A stretch of DNA of 64,000 nucleotides from CG1-02-35-72 sp045046885 (GTDB lineage: Bacteria > Bacteroidota > Bacteroidia > Flavobacteriales > Flavobacteriaceae): NCBI GenBank assembly GCA_045046885.1, contig JASFYX010000009.1:1-64000 (forward strand). Reading direction: 5' to 3'. Both the position numbers and the translations under genes were made by a program. Shown in pieces: positions 54,008-62,852 of this stretch (positions within the stretch are counted from its first letter, which is position 1; every line of letters begins with the position of its first letter). The notes under the pieces are model-generated. The model saw only the letters and a program-made list of their open reading frames with translations. It had not been told where the DNA came from and searched no databases.

Positions 54008-55585
54008 ATGAATCATCAAGTAAGGGTGCGTTTTGCCCCAAGTCCTACCGGACCTCTTCATATTGGAGGTGTTAGAACAGCGTTGTTTAATTATTTATTT
54101 GCTAAAAAAAATAAAGGTACTTTTATTTTAAGAATAGAAGATACCGATCAAAACCGCTATGTAGAAGGTGCTGAAGATTACATTGTTAACGCTTTAAATT
54201 GGTGTGGTATTCCGTTTGATGAAGGTCCCAATAAAAACGAAAAGCATGGTCCCTACCGTCAAAGCGAACGTAAAAATTTGTATAAAAAATATGCCGATAA
54301 GCTTATTAAAAAAGGACACGCTTATTATGCTTTTGATACAGCTGAGTCTTTAAATAACCAGCGAAAAGATCACGAAGCTAAAGGCAAAACCTTTATTTAC
54401 AACCATCATAATCGGTTAAAATTAGATAATTCGTTAGCGCTTAACGCGGATGAGGTTTCTGATAAGTTAAACAATAGTGTGCCGTACGTTATTCGTTTTA
54501 AAACACCCACCAACGAACAATTAGAATTGACCGATATTATTCGTGGTAATATGACTATTGACACCAATGTTTTGGATGATAAAATTCTCTTTAAAAGCGA
54601 TGGTATGCCAACATACCATTTAGCCAATATTGTCGATGATCATTTAATGGAAATTAGCCACGTTATTCGTGGTGAAGAGTGGTTGCCTTCAATGGCTTTA
54701 CACGTCCTTTTATACCGTGCTTTTGAATGGAATACACCAGAATTTGCACACTTGCCACTTATTTTAAAACCGGTAGGTAAAGGCAAGCTCAGCAAACGCG
54801 ATGGCGATAAAATGGGCTTTCCTGTTTTTCCACTTGAATGGATAGATCCTAAAACAAATGACGTTTCTGCTGGCTATAAAGAAATGGGTTATTTTAACGA
54901 TGCCTTGGTTAATATGTTAGCCCTTTTGGGATGGAACGCCGGAACCGAACAAGAAATATATTCTTTAAATGAGCTTATAGCGCAGTTTGATTTAAATCGT
55001 GTGAGTAAAAGTGGCGCCAAATTCGACGCCGAAAAAACAAAATGGTTCCAACATCAATATATGCAAAAACAATCTGATGGTGATTTAGCTGATTTGTTTT
55101 TACCTATTTTAAAAGCCCACGTCATTGCGAGCGAAGCGAAGCAATCTCTTGAATTTAAGAGATTACCACGTCGTTTTACTCCTCGTAATGATAAAGATTA
55201 TATAACCAAAGTCATTTCTTTAACAAAAGAACGTGCTACGTTTATCTCAGATTTTTGGAATTTAACTTCCTATTTCTTTGTGGCGCCAAGCGAGTTTGAT
55301 GCCAAAGTTGTAAAAAAACAGTGGAAAGAAACAACACCTGCATTGGTTAGAGAATTAATAATTGTTGTTAAGAGTGTGTCTGATTTTACTTCAGAAAATT
55401 TAGAAGATTCCGTTAAAGATTGGATAACAAAAAAAGAACTCGGTTTTGGGCGTGTGATGCAACCTTTTAGGCTGAGTTTAGTAGGCGCTTTAAAAGGACC
55501 TCATTTATTTGATATTGCTGCGCTTATCGGTAAAAAAGAAACGCTAGAACGTTTGCAGTTTGCAATAGATTCTATTAAAAAATAA
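54008..55585 (+). CDS. gltX: Glutamyl-tRNA synthetase
   Basis: This 525-residue class I synthetase charges tRNA-Glu. The HIGH-type motif is HIGG at residues 18-21 (APSPTGPLHIGG), and KLSKRDGDKM near residue 260 is the KMSKS loop. IRGEEWLPSM and YHLANIVDDHLM are conserved. A stretch at residues 372-395 (VIASEAKQS...RLPRRFTPRND) does not belong to the family: it is encoded by a palindromic repeat inserted in frame (55120-55191), in the anticodon-binding half. The frame stays open and both core motifs are intact, so the enzyme is probably active. The stop overlaps the MFS gene start by one base (TAATG). Confidence 0.96.
   Translation: MNHQVRVRFAPSPTGPLHIGGVRTALFNYLFAKKNKGTFILRIEDTDQNRYVEGAEDYIVNALNWCGIPFDEGPNKNEKHGPYRQSERKNLYKKYADKLIKKGHAYYAFDTAESLNNQRKDHEAKGKTFIYNHHNRLKLDNSLALNADEVSDKLNNSVPYVIRFKTPTNEQLELTDIIRGNMTIDTNVLDDKILFKSDGMPTYHLANIVDDHLMEISHVIRGEEWLPSMALHVLLYRAFEWNTPEFAHLPLILKPVGKGKLSKRDGDKMGFPVFPLEWIDPKTNDVSAGYKEMGYFNDALVNMLALLGWNAGTEQEIYSLNELIAQFDLNRVSKSGAKFDAEKTKWFQHQYMQKQSDGDLADLFLPILKAHVIASEAKQSLEFKRLPRRFTPRNDKDYITKVISLTKERATFISDFWNLTSYFFVAPSEFDAKVVKKQWKETTPALVRELIIVVKSVSDFTSENLEDSVKDWITKKELGFGRVMQPFRLSLVGALKGPHLFDIAALIGKKETLERLQFAIDSIKK
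55120..55191. repeat. Palindromic repeat inserted in frame in gltX
   Basis: The left arm GTCATTGCGAGCGAAGCGAA with GCAATCTCTT (55121-55150) and right arm AAGAGATTACCACG with CCTCGTAATGA (55157-55190) form an imperfect palindrome of about 71 bp. This GTCATTGCGAGCGAAGCGAA type is a known kind of short interspersed palindrome in many bacterial genomes. It adds 24 codons without a stop, so it reads as VIASEAKQS... in the product. Confidence 0.88.
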
Positions 55586-56730
55586 TGACTTCCTACAAAC
55601 AAAAACCTGTTTACAAATACCTAATAATAGCCTATGTGTTAGCGGCTGTAGGTTTTCAAGGTTGGCGAACATTGTTTAATAATTTTGCAGTAGAAAATGT
55701 CTCCGCAACGGGATTTCAAATAGGTACCATCCAGTCTATTAGAGAAATTCCGGGGTTTTTGTCTTTTTTGGTTATCTACCTTATCATCTTTATAAAAGAA
55801 CAAAAACTATCGGCTTTAAGTCTTTTAACACTTGGCATTGGTGTTATTTTTACCGGATTCCTACCTTCATTTGAAGGTTTAATGCTTACCACATTTATTA
55901 TGTCTTTAGGTTTCCATTATTTTCAAACAACCACCTCGTCATTAGTACTTCAGAATTTTAACACTAAAAATGCCAGTATTATGTTTGGCAAATTGCGCAG
56001 TGTGGGCGCGCTGACAAACATAGTGGTTGGAGCAGTTATTGTAGGTTTGTCTTATTTTATACCAATTGCTAGTAACTTTTTAATTATTGGGATTATCACT
56101 ATTTTAGGAAGTGTTTATTTGCTTGTAAAACAGCCTAAAGTTGACGAAAGTCATGAGCAACACAAAAAATTCTTTTTGCGTAAAAAATATTGGCTGTATT
56201 ATGTGCTCAATTTTTTAGCAGGTAGTCGCCGTCAAATATTCGTCGTTTTTGCTGTTTTTTTACTAGTTGATAAATTTCATTTTAGTTTGTCTGAAATAGC
56301 CTTATTATTTGTTTTAAATAACATTATAGGATTTGTAATTAATCCGCTTATAGCGAAAGCTATTAATCATTTTGGCGAACGAAAGGTGCTGAGTCTAGAA
56401 TACTTTATGTTATTTTTTATCTTTTTCGCCTATACACAATGGGATTATAAATGGGGTGTAGCACTTCTGTATATTTTAGACCATGTTTTCTTTAATTTCA
56501 GTTTCGGATTAAAAACCTATCTCCAAAAAATAGCCGACCCAAAAGATATTGCTCCCTCTAATGCTGTTGGTTTTGCTATAAATCATGTGGCAGCTGTGGT
56601 TATTCCTGTTATTGGTGGACTCCTTTGGATGACCAATTGGCAACTCCCTTTTTATGTAGGGATGGGTATTAGTGTCTTTTCGCTTATTTTTGTTCAAAAA
56701 ATAAATACAAAACCATCAAATGATGTCTAA
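55585..56730 (+). CDS. Major facilitator superfamily transporter
   Basis: This 381-residue inner-membrane protein has about eleven or twelve predicted helices. VLAAVGFQGWRTLFNNFAVE starts the first half; LGFHYFQTTTSSLVLQNF and KLRSVGALTNIVVGAVIVG are in helices 4-6; a charged loop (about 190-205) divides the halves. The MFS fold is clear; the substrate is not predictable. It overlaps gltX by one base and the frameshifted DJ-1/PfpI gene by 11 bp, so all three share a message. Confidence 0.88.
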   Translation: MTSYKQKPVYKYLIIAYVLAAVGFQGWRTLFNNFAVENVSATGFQIGTIQSIREIPGFLSFLVIYLIIFIKEQKLSALSLLTLGIGVIFTGFLPSFEGLMLTTFIMSLGFHYFQTTTSSLVLQNFNTKNASIMFGKLRSVGALTNIVVGAVIVGLSYFIPIASNFLIIGIITILGSVYLLVKQPKVDESHEQHKKFFLRKKYWLYYVLNFLAGSRRQIFVVFAVFLLVDKFHFSLSEIALLFVLNNIIGFVINPLIAKAINHFGERKVLSLEYFMLFFIFFAYTQWDYKWGVALLYILDHVFFNFSFGLKTYLQKIADPKDIAPSNAVGFAINHVAAVVIPVIGGLLWMTNWQLPFYVGMGISVFSLIFVQKINTKPSNDV

Positions 56731-57446
56731 AATTCTCATGCCAATTCCCGATAAGGATTTCGATTTAACCGAAGTTGCTGTACCGTGGAAACGCTTTACA
56801 GAAAAGGATTACCAGGTGGTTTTTGCCACAGAAAAAGGGGCTGTTGGCGTAACCGATCAGCGTTTAATTGACGGGGTTATTTTTGGACAACTAGGTGCTA
56901 AACCTTACGCTATTGCTATTTATAATGAAATGACTGCCTCATCTGAATTCAAACATCCCATTTACCTATAACGCTATTAATACTGATGATTATATTCTAT
57001 TGCATTTGCCAGGAGGTCACGCAAAAGGTGTTAAACAATATTTAGAAAGTACTGTTTTACAAGAAAAAGTTGCGCAGTTTTTTTATCAAAATAAATTAGT
57101 GGGTTCCATTTGTCACGGCGCTATAGTTTTGGCAAATACAAAAGACAAAAAAACTGGAAAAAGCATCGTTTACAATTATAAATTAACCGCGCTGACTAAA
57201 ACTTTAGAAAAATTGGCTTACTATATTACCGCTTGGAAACTGAAAGATTATTACAAAACTTATCCTACTTATACACAAGATGCCATTCAAAATAATTTAG
57301 CAGATAGTAACCAATTTAAAACAGGATTCAACCAATTTAAGCCTTTTGTGTGTCAAGACAGAAACCTCGTTACAGCACGTTGGCCAAAAGATATTGAATT
57401 GTATTGCGAAACTTTGTTAAAAGCTTTAGAATCATATAAAAAATAA
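56720..57446 (+). pseudogene. DJ-1/PfpI-family protein, broken by a frameshift
   Basis: Two reading frames join into one DJ-1/PfpI-type protein. The first (56720-56971) reads MSKILMPIPDKDFDLTEVAV and stops at HPIYL. The second, read from about 56960 in the +1 frame, reads PFTYNAINTDDYILLHLPGG then LVGSICHGAIVLANTK with the catalytic-type Cys in the SICHG nucleophile elbow, and ends at 57446. The switch lies near CATCCCATTTACC (56954-56966), in C and T runs. One extra base there explains it. A sequencing error, a true mutation or a programmed shift cannot be told apart. With the frame repaired, about 240 residues would be normal. Confidence 0.85.
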
Positions 57447-57484
57447 GTATCTTTAGAGTTAATTTCATTCTAAATTTTAAAATT

Positions 57485-58396
57485 ATGATTGTATTTTTTC
57501 CTATTTTAATTCTTTTTGGTCTTATTCTTTTGTTTGGATCAGTCTTTACTGTAAAACAGCAAACCACAGCTATTGTTGAGCGTTTTGGAAAATTTATGCG
57601 TATTAATCAAGCAGGGTTACAATTTAAAATACCTCTTATTGAACGTATTTCTGGACGTGTAAATCTTAAAATACAGCAATTAGATGTTATTGTTGAAACC
57701 AAAACAAAAGACGATGTTTTTGTACAACTAAAAATATCTGTTCAGTTTCAAATCCTTAAAGAAAAGGTATATGATGCTTTTTATAAATTGCAAAATCCAC
57801 ACGAACAAATCACGGCTTTTATTTTTGATACCGTGCGTGCCGAAGTGCCAAAAATGAAACTCGATGACGTTTTCGAAAAGAAAGACGATATCGCTTTAGC
57901 AATACAACGTGAACTTAAAGAAGCGATGCTTAATTATGGATATGATATAGTAAAAGCATTGGTTACTGATTTAGATCCAGATGCGCAAGTAAAATCTGCT
58001 ATGAATCGTATAAATGCAGCCGAACGCGAAAAAGTAGCGGCGCAATACGAAGGAGATGCACAACGTATTATTATTGTAGAAAAAGCCAAGGCTGAAGCCG
58101 AAAGTAAACGCTTACAAGGTATGGGTATTGCCAATCAGCGCCGTGAAATTGCGCGTGGTTTAGAAGAAAGTATGGATGTTTTAAACCGTGCGGGCATCAA
58201 TTCTCAAGAAGCTTCTGCGCTAATTATCATCACCCAACATTACGACACTTTACAAGCGGTAGGCGAGCGCACAAATAGTAATTTAATTATGTTGCCAAAT
58301 ACGCCAAATGCTGCTAGCAATATGTTAAACGATATGACAGCTTCTTTGGTTGCCGCTAATGAAATTAACGAAGCTAAAAAAGGCAAAAAGAAATAA
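57485..58396 (+). CDS. SPFH/band-7 domain protein (stomatin-like)
   Basis: This 303-residue membrane-associated protein has one N-terminal hydrophobic segment (about 1-20), then the SPFH domain (about 25-190): VERFGKFMRINQAGLQFKIP, IQQLDVIVETKTKDDVFV and FDTVRAEVPKMKLDDVFEKK. A coiled-coil region (AAEREKVAAQYEGDAQRI) and a helical tail follow. It is of the slipin/paraslipin type, which oligomerise at the inner membrane to form microdomains or regulate proteases. It does not overlap the preceding frameshifted gene, and a terminator lies 44 bp after it. No NfeD partner is adjacent. Confidence 0.9.
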   Translation: MIVFFPILILFGLILLFGSVFTVKQQTTAIVERFGKFMRINQAGLQFKIPLIERISGRVNLKIQQLDVIVETKTKDDVFVQLKISVQFQILKEKVYDAFYKLQNPHEQITAFIFDTVRAEVPKMKLDDVFEKKDDIALAIQRELKEAMLNYGYDIVKALVTDLDPDAQVKSAMNRINAAEREKVAAQYEGDAQRIIIVEKAKAEAESKRLQGMGIANQRREIARGLEESMDVLNRAGINSQEASALIIITQHYDTLQAVGERTNSNLIMLPNTPNAASNMLNDMTASLVAANEINEAKKGKKK

Positions 58397-58440
58397 TTAG
58401 GTCTCGGCCTAACCTATCGTTGTATATTACAACAAACAAA

Positions 58441-58465
58441 AAATCCCGCTTAAAGCGGGATTTTT
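58441..58465. terminator. Bidirectional intrinsic terminator
   Basis: Stem AAATCCCGCT/AGCGGGATTT with loop TAA (58441-58463) is followed by a T-run on the plus strand and has an A-run on its other side. It separates the plus-strand SPFH gene from the minus-strand tatA gene, and both probably end here. Confidence 0.88.
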
Positions 58466-58484
58466 AAATATCTAGAATAGAAAT

Positions 58485-58667
58485 TTACTTTTCTATTTTT
58501 TCATCCTTTTTTGGTTCTTCTTCTTCTTTAGAGGCTTTTTTAAACTCTTTGATACCACCACCAATACCTTTCATTAATTCGGGTATTTTACGACCGCCAA
58601 AAAGTAATAAAACAAGTACTGCTACAACAATCAATTCGGGTCCGGCAAAAAATAGGGCTATATTCAT
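58485..58667 (-). CDS. tatA: Twin-arginine translocase subunit TatA/TatE
   Basis: This 60-residue protein has one N-terminal membrane helix (PELIVVAVLVLLLF), a glycine-rich hinge (GGRKIPELMKGIGGGIKEFKK) and an acidic/basic tail, the standard TatA layout. It forms the pore or patch of the Tat export system in the inner membrane. tatC is not in the window. Its likely substrates include the two twin-arginine proteins at 29916 and 30849. Confidence 0.93.
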   Translation of the reverse strand: MNIALFFAGPELIVVAVLVLLLFGGRKIPELMKGIGGGIKEFKKASKEEEEPKKDEKIEK

Positions 58668-58708
58668 ATTGATTAATTTTAAAAGGACAAAGTTAGTAAA
58701 AATAATGG

Positions 58709-59384
58709 CTACTCTTTATACTTTATTACACCTCCTAGAAATTTTCTAGACTTTTTAACATCTGGGTTGCCTTTATAATGTACATTTCCGCCTAAACGCA
58801 CAGAAGCGTCTAAAACATCTGTAACGGCTATTTCTGCATTACCTCCCGTTGCTACAATAATTTTTGTTTGTTCTGTTTTAAGCGTATAAGCATCGTAAAC
58901 ACCACCTTGACCCACGCGAATATCTTGACTTTTAGCTTTTCCTGAAAGCTTAATATTAGATCCTGTTACAATTTTTGCAGTTAAATATTTTACATCTAGT
59001 GGTAATTGAATAAAAGCGCCTTCTTGTGCTTTAAGTGTTATTTTTAGCTGACTAAAAGTATCGTCTGAAAAGACACCAGCGCCTTCGTTTACATCAATCA
59101 CATCAATATTTCTATTGGTATATAATTTTATGTCAAAATCGTATTTACGGAAGCTTTCAGTTAATTTTAAATAGATTTTTAAGTTGCCATTTTTATTTTT
59201 AATAATAATGTTGCGTTGATTTTTTACCTTGAATTTCTATTTTTTGTTCAGAAGATTGGATTAATTGAATCTTTAATCCGGTGAAAACCTTGATGGAATG
59301 GAATTCACCTAGTTCTAAAGTACGTTTGTCTTGCGCAAAAGTTATTGTTGTTAGTAAAATTAATAATAGGGTTATTTTTTTCAT
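58709..59384 (-). pseudogene. DUF2807 (head-GIN) protein, broken by a frameshift
   Basis: The first part (59384 to 59199) has a signal peptide (MKKITLLLILLTTITFAQ) and the start of a head-GIN domain (FHSIKVFTGLKIQLIQSSEQ), then stops shortly after GKK. Reading on in the shifted frame gives NIIIKNKNGNLKIYLKL and IDVIDVNEGAGVF, the typical continuation, to the end at 58709. The shift sits at a run of six T (59220-59225). One base removed there restores a 220-residue DUF2807 protein, expected to be exported and beta-helical. Assembly error is possible. Confidence 0.83.
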
Positions 59385-59453
59385 TTTTTTAAATTTTAAT
59401 TTTTGTCGGTTTAATTACAATAATCATACCTAAATAATGTAAAAAAGTTGTTT

Positions 59454-61622
59454 TTATTGTGATACAGCTTCAATTAAATTAAAGTCGAGATGTTTGCGTT
59501 CTAAGTCCGTTTTTTTAACATTTACTTTTACCTTATCGCCTAATTGATAAAGGTGTTTTGTGACTTGACCAACTAAAGCATATTGTTTTTCATCAAAGAG
59601 ATAATAATCGTCTTTTATATCGCGAACACGCACCATACCTTCACATTTATTTTCGATTATTTCAACATACAAACCCCACTCAGTAACACCAGAAATAACA
59701 CCTATAAATTCCTTATCACCAAATTGTTGCATATATTTTACTTGCATATATTTTATAGAATCGCGTTCGGCTTTTGTGGCAAAATACTCTTGTTCTGAAC
59801 TGTGTTTGCATTTAGTTTCATAAAAAACTGCTGACGGCGACTTTTTTCCATCAATATAATGTTGTAAAAGTCGGTGTGTCATCATATCTGGATAACGTCT
59901 TATAGGTGATGTAAAATGGCTGTAATAGTCGAATGCTAATCCGTAATGTCCTATATTTTGAGTTGTATAAATAGCTTTACTCATAGTACGAATAGTAAGT
60001 GTTTCTATCATATTTTCTTCGGCTTTACCATGAACCTCAGCTAATAATGTGTTTAAACTACTAGAAATATCTTTACGTGTTTGAATATTTATTTTATAAC
60101 CAAATTTTGAAATTATTCTAGCTAAATCTGCTAACTTTTCTGGATTAGGATCGTCGTGAATACGGTAAATAAATGTCTTTTTAGAAGGTGTACCATCGCT
60201 ATTTTTACCTATAAATTCAGCTACTTTTTTATTAGCCAGTAACATAAATTCTTCAATTAATTTATTAGCTTCTTTGGCTTGTTTTGTATAAACACTAATA
60301 GGATTTGCATCTTTATCCAAATTAAATTTAACTTCTACTTTATCAAAAGAAATAGCGCCGTGTTGCATGCGTTTTTTACGCATTTGTTGTGCTAAATTAT
60401 TGAGGATTAAAATAGCTTTACTTATATAATTTTTTGTTTCACTATTATTTTCTTCTATAATTTGCTGTGCTTCTTCGTAAGCATAACGCTTATCTGAATG
60501 GATAACCGTTCTACCAAACCATTGCTTTTTTAAAGTCGCATTTTTATCGAGCTCAAAAACAGCAGAAAAGGTTAATTTATCTTCGTTAGGACGTAAAGAG
60601 CATACATTATTCGATAAAATTTCGGGTAACATAGGTACAACCCTATCCACTAAATAAACAGAAGTGGCGCGGTTATAAGCTTCGTCTTCTAAAATAGAAT
60701 TTTCTGTTACATAATGCGTTACATCGGCAATATGAATACCTACTTCATAATTGCCATTTTTTAATATTTGAAAAGATAAAGCATCATCAAAATCTTTAGC
60801 ATCTTTTGGATCTATTGTAAAGGTTGTAATATTTCTAAAATCGCGCCGCTCATCAATATCTTTATCTGTAATTTTTTTAGGTAAATTTTCGGCGGCTTGT
60901 TCAACTTCTTTTTCAAATTTATATGGTAAACCATAATCTATCAATATTGAATGTATTTCTGTATTATGATCACCTGGTTTACCTAAAACAGTTTCTATTT
61001 TACCAAACGGATTTTTAGAATTTTCTGGCCAACCTTTAAGTTTTACAAGTACTTTATCACCATCTTGAGCGTCATTTATATCTTTTTTAGAAATAAAAAA
61101 ATCTGTGTACATTTTTTTGTAATCGGGAATTACAAAACCAAAATTTTTATTTAAAGAAAATACACCAACAAAATCGGTTTTAGCACGAGTGAGTATTTCT
61201 ACAACTTCACCTTCTTGTTTGCCGTTTTTCTTTCGTTTAAAAATATAAATCTTAACAGTATCTTTATCTAAGCCTCTATTAATATTTGAAGCGTGTATAA
61301 ACACATCTTTTTCTAAATCTTCTGATATAAAATAAGCATTACCGTTAGAAGACATATCTAAAGTACCTTCAAAATAATCAGCTGATTTTTCCTTTAATGA
61401 CACATATTTTCCTCTAAAAGTCTCCTTAATTTTATTTTCTTTTTCTAAAAAATCTAACAGTTCTAAAACCAGTTTCTTTTCATTTTTAGTTTGTAAATCT
61501 AATTTAGAAGCTATTTGTTTATAGTTTAAATCTTTTGAAGATACTTGTAAAATATTTAAAATAGCTTGTGCTAATTTACTTTTAAAGGTATTTTTTTTAT
61601 TTAATCTTTTACTTTTTTTCAA
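59454..61622 (-). CDS. rnr: Ribonuclease R (RNB-family exoribonuclease)
   Basis: This 722-residue 3'-to-5' exoribonuclease degrades structured RNA. The order is an N-terminal winged-helix region (about 15-70), two cold-shock-like domains (about 75-235), the RNB catalytic domain with IDPKDAKDFDDAL (metal-binding Asp residues) and SPIRRYPDMMTHRLL, and a C-terminal S1 domain (EFIGVISGVTEWGLYVEI). The start is a TTG at 61622: an in-frame TAA lies two codons upstream and the next ATG would remove the N-terminal domain. Length is normal for RNase R. Confidence 0.95.
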   Translation of the reverse strand: MKKSKRLNKKNTFKSKLAQAILNILQVSSKDLNYKQIASKLDLQTKNEKKLVLELLDFLEKENKIKETFRGKYVSLKEKSADYFEGTLDMSSNGNAYFISEDLEKDVFIHASNINRGLDKDTVKIYIFKRKKNGKQEGEVVEILTRAKTDFVGVFSLNKNFGFVIPDYKKMYTDFFISKKDINDAQDGDKVLVKLKGWPENSKNPFGKIETVLGKPGDHNTEIHSILIDYGLPYKFEKEVEQAAENLPKKITDKDIDERRDFRNITTFTIDPKDAKDFDDALSFQILKNGNYEVGIHIADVTHYVTENSILEDEAYNRATSVYLVDRVVPMLPEILSNNVCSLRPNEDKLTFSAVFELDKNATLKKQWFGRTVIHSDKRYAYEEAQQIIEENNSETKNYISKAILILNNLAQQMRKKRMQHGAISFDKVEVKFNLDKDANPISVYTKQAKEANKLIEEFMLLANKKVAEFIGKNSDGTPSKKTFIYRIHDDPNPEKLADLARIISKFGYKINIQTRKDISSSLNTLLAEVHGKAEENMIETLTIRTMSKAIYTTQNIGHYGLAFDYYSHFTSPIRRYPDMMTHRLLQHYIDGKKSPSAVFYETKCKHSSEQEYFATKAERDSIKYMQVKYMQQFGDKEFIGVISGVTEWGLYVEIIENKCEGMVRVRDIKDDYYLFDEKQYALVGQVTKHLYQLGDKVKVNVKKTDLERKHLDFNLIEAVSQ

Positions 61623-62412
61623 TTTTTAAAATTTTATATCAAAGATATAGCAATTAAAATTTTAAAAAAGAATTAAACTCAAATTAATTGTAACATTTGT
61701 ATTATAAAATAAGTCTTATACATATAGAAGTTATTAAATGACTGAATTTAAAAATATAATTAGCATTTTTTTATTAATCCTAGCGATAGGTTTTATACTT
61801 ATTTTTACCAGTATTAATAAAACATTTAATAAAAGTAATAATATTCATACATCAACATATTCTACTGCTTCAACTATTTTAATAGATAAAGTTTCTGAAG
61901 TTTAAACTTTATTAACATTATATATATTATATACTTTTTAAATTTTAAAATTAAATAAAAAATGATGCTTATTATAGACTGTTAACTTCTCTATTAAAAT
62001 TATTAAATTAAATTTTTTTATTAAAATTACTAACAGCTATTAACAAATACTATTTATATAATTAAATGATTTAAAAGTATTTAAATATAGTAATTAACAG
62101 CTATTAATAACTTTTATTACAAAGAAAGTTTATAAATATAACTTTTAAATTTATTAATAACTACCTCTATTTTTGTTCATAAATAGGTGTTAAGTTCTTA
62201 AATCAATATTTGATTAATCAATATAAATTATCTATTACACTTTTATTTTTAATGATACTAAAAAGCTTATCATTTTTAACGGGTATTTTATTAACAATGA
62301 AGATATTTTTATATATTTATAAATGAATTAAGTATGAAAATAAATTAACAAGTCTATAAAAATATGTTTATAACCCATATTTCTCTTAATTTTGTAAACT
62401 AACTTATATAAT
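61623..62412. other. Very AT-rich intergenic region of 790 bp
   Basis: The gap between rnr and rpiB is almost all A and T, far beyond the rest of the window. One possible small ORF lies at 61738-61905. TAACAGCTATTAA occurs twice (62031-62043 and 62095-62107). I see no tRNA fold, no clear DnaA-box cluster and no recognisable RNA motif. It could contain promoters of rpiB and rnr, which diverge from here, or a DNA-bending or unwinding region. Confidence 0.65.
61738..61905 (+). CDS. Small single-span membrane protein (55 residues), possible
   Basis: An ORF of 55 codons starts with ATG (MTEFKNIISIFLLILAIG). It has one strongly hydrophobic helix (about residues 7-26) followed by a polar, Ser/Thr/Asn-rich tail (TFNKSNNIHTSTYSTASTIL) and ends DKVSEV. 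In DNA of this composition such an ORF with an all-polar tail is not expected very often, but a chance origin is possible. No partner gene is close and no homologue is known to me. Confidence 0.4.
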   Translation: MTEFKNIISIFLLILAIGFILIFTSINKTFNKSNNIHTSTYSTASTILIDKVSEV

Positions 62413-62841
62413 ATGACAATAGCTATTGGAAATGATCACGCCGGAACAGATTATAAATTTGAAATTATAAAAAAATTAGAATATAAAGGATATAAAGTTT
62501 TAAACTTTGGTACAGATACAAAAGACAGTATGGATTATCCTGATACTATTCATAAAGTAGCAGAAGCTGTTGAAAATAAAAAAGCCACTTTAGGTATTAT
62601 TTTATGTGGTAGTGGTAATGGTGCTGCTATGACAGCAAATCATCACAAAAAAATTCGTGCGGCTTTGTGTTGGAACAATGAACTTGTTGCTTTAGCACGC
62701 CAACATAACGATGCTAATATATTAAGTATTCCAGCACGATTTGTATCTTTAAAAGAAGCTTTATTATTTGTAGATACTTTTTTAAATACAGCATTTGAGG
62801 GAGGACGGCATTTAAGACGTGTAAATAAAATACCAGTTTAA
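62413..62841 (+). CDS. rpiB: Ribose-5-phosphate isomerase B
   Basis: This 142-residue enzyme interconverts ribose-5-phosphate and ribulose-5-phosphate in the pentose phosphate pathway. MTIAIGNDHAGTDYK starts the fold; Cys65 in GIILCGSGNGAAM is the catalytic residue and RQHNDANIL contains the conserved His98. Length is normal. It precedes the cation transporter by 11 bp on the same strand. Some RpiB-family enzymes act on allose-6-phosphate or galactose-6-phosphate; the plain RpiB is most likely. Confidence 0.95.
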   Translation: MTIAIGNDHAGTDYKFEIIKKLEYKGYKVLNFGTDTKDSMDYPDTIHKVAEAVENKKATLGIILCGSGNGAAMTANHHKKIRAALCWNNELVALARQHNDANILSIPARFVSLKEALLFVDTFLNTAFEGGRHLRRVNKIPV

Positions 62842-62852
62842 ATAAAGTTAAG

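Noticed and set aside
61623..62412. Possible replication origin in the AT-rich gap
   Set aside because: AT content and parS sites 15 kb away are suggestive, but I find no DnaA-box cluster and no dnaA gene.
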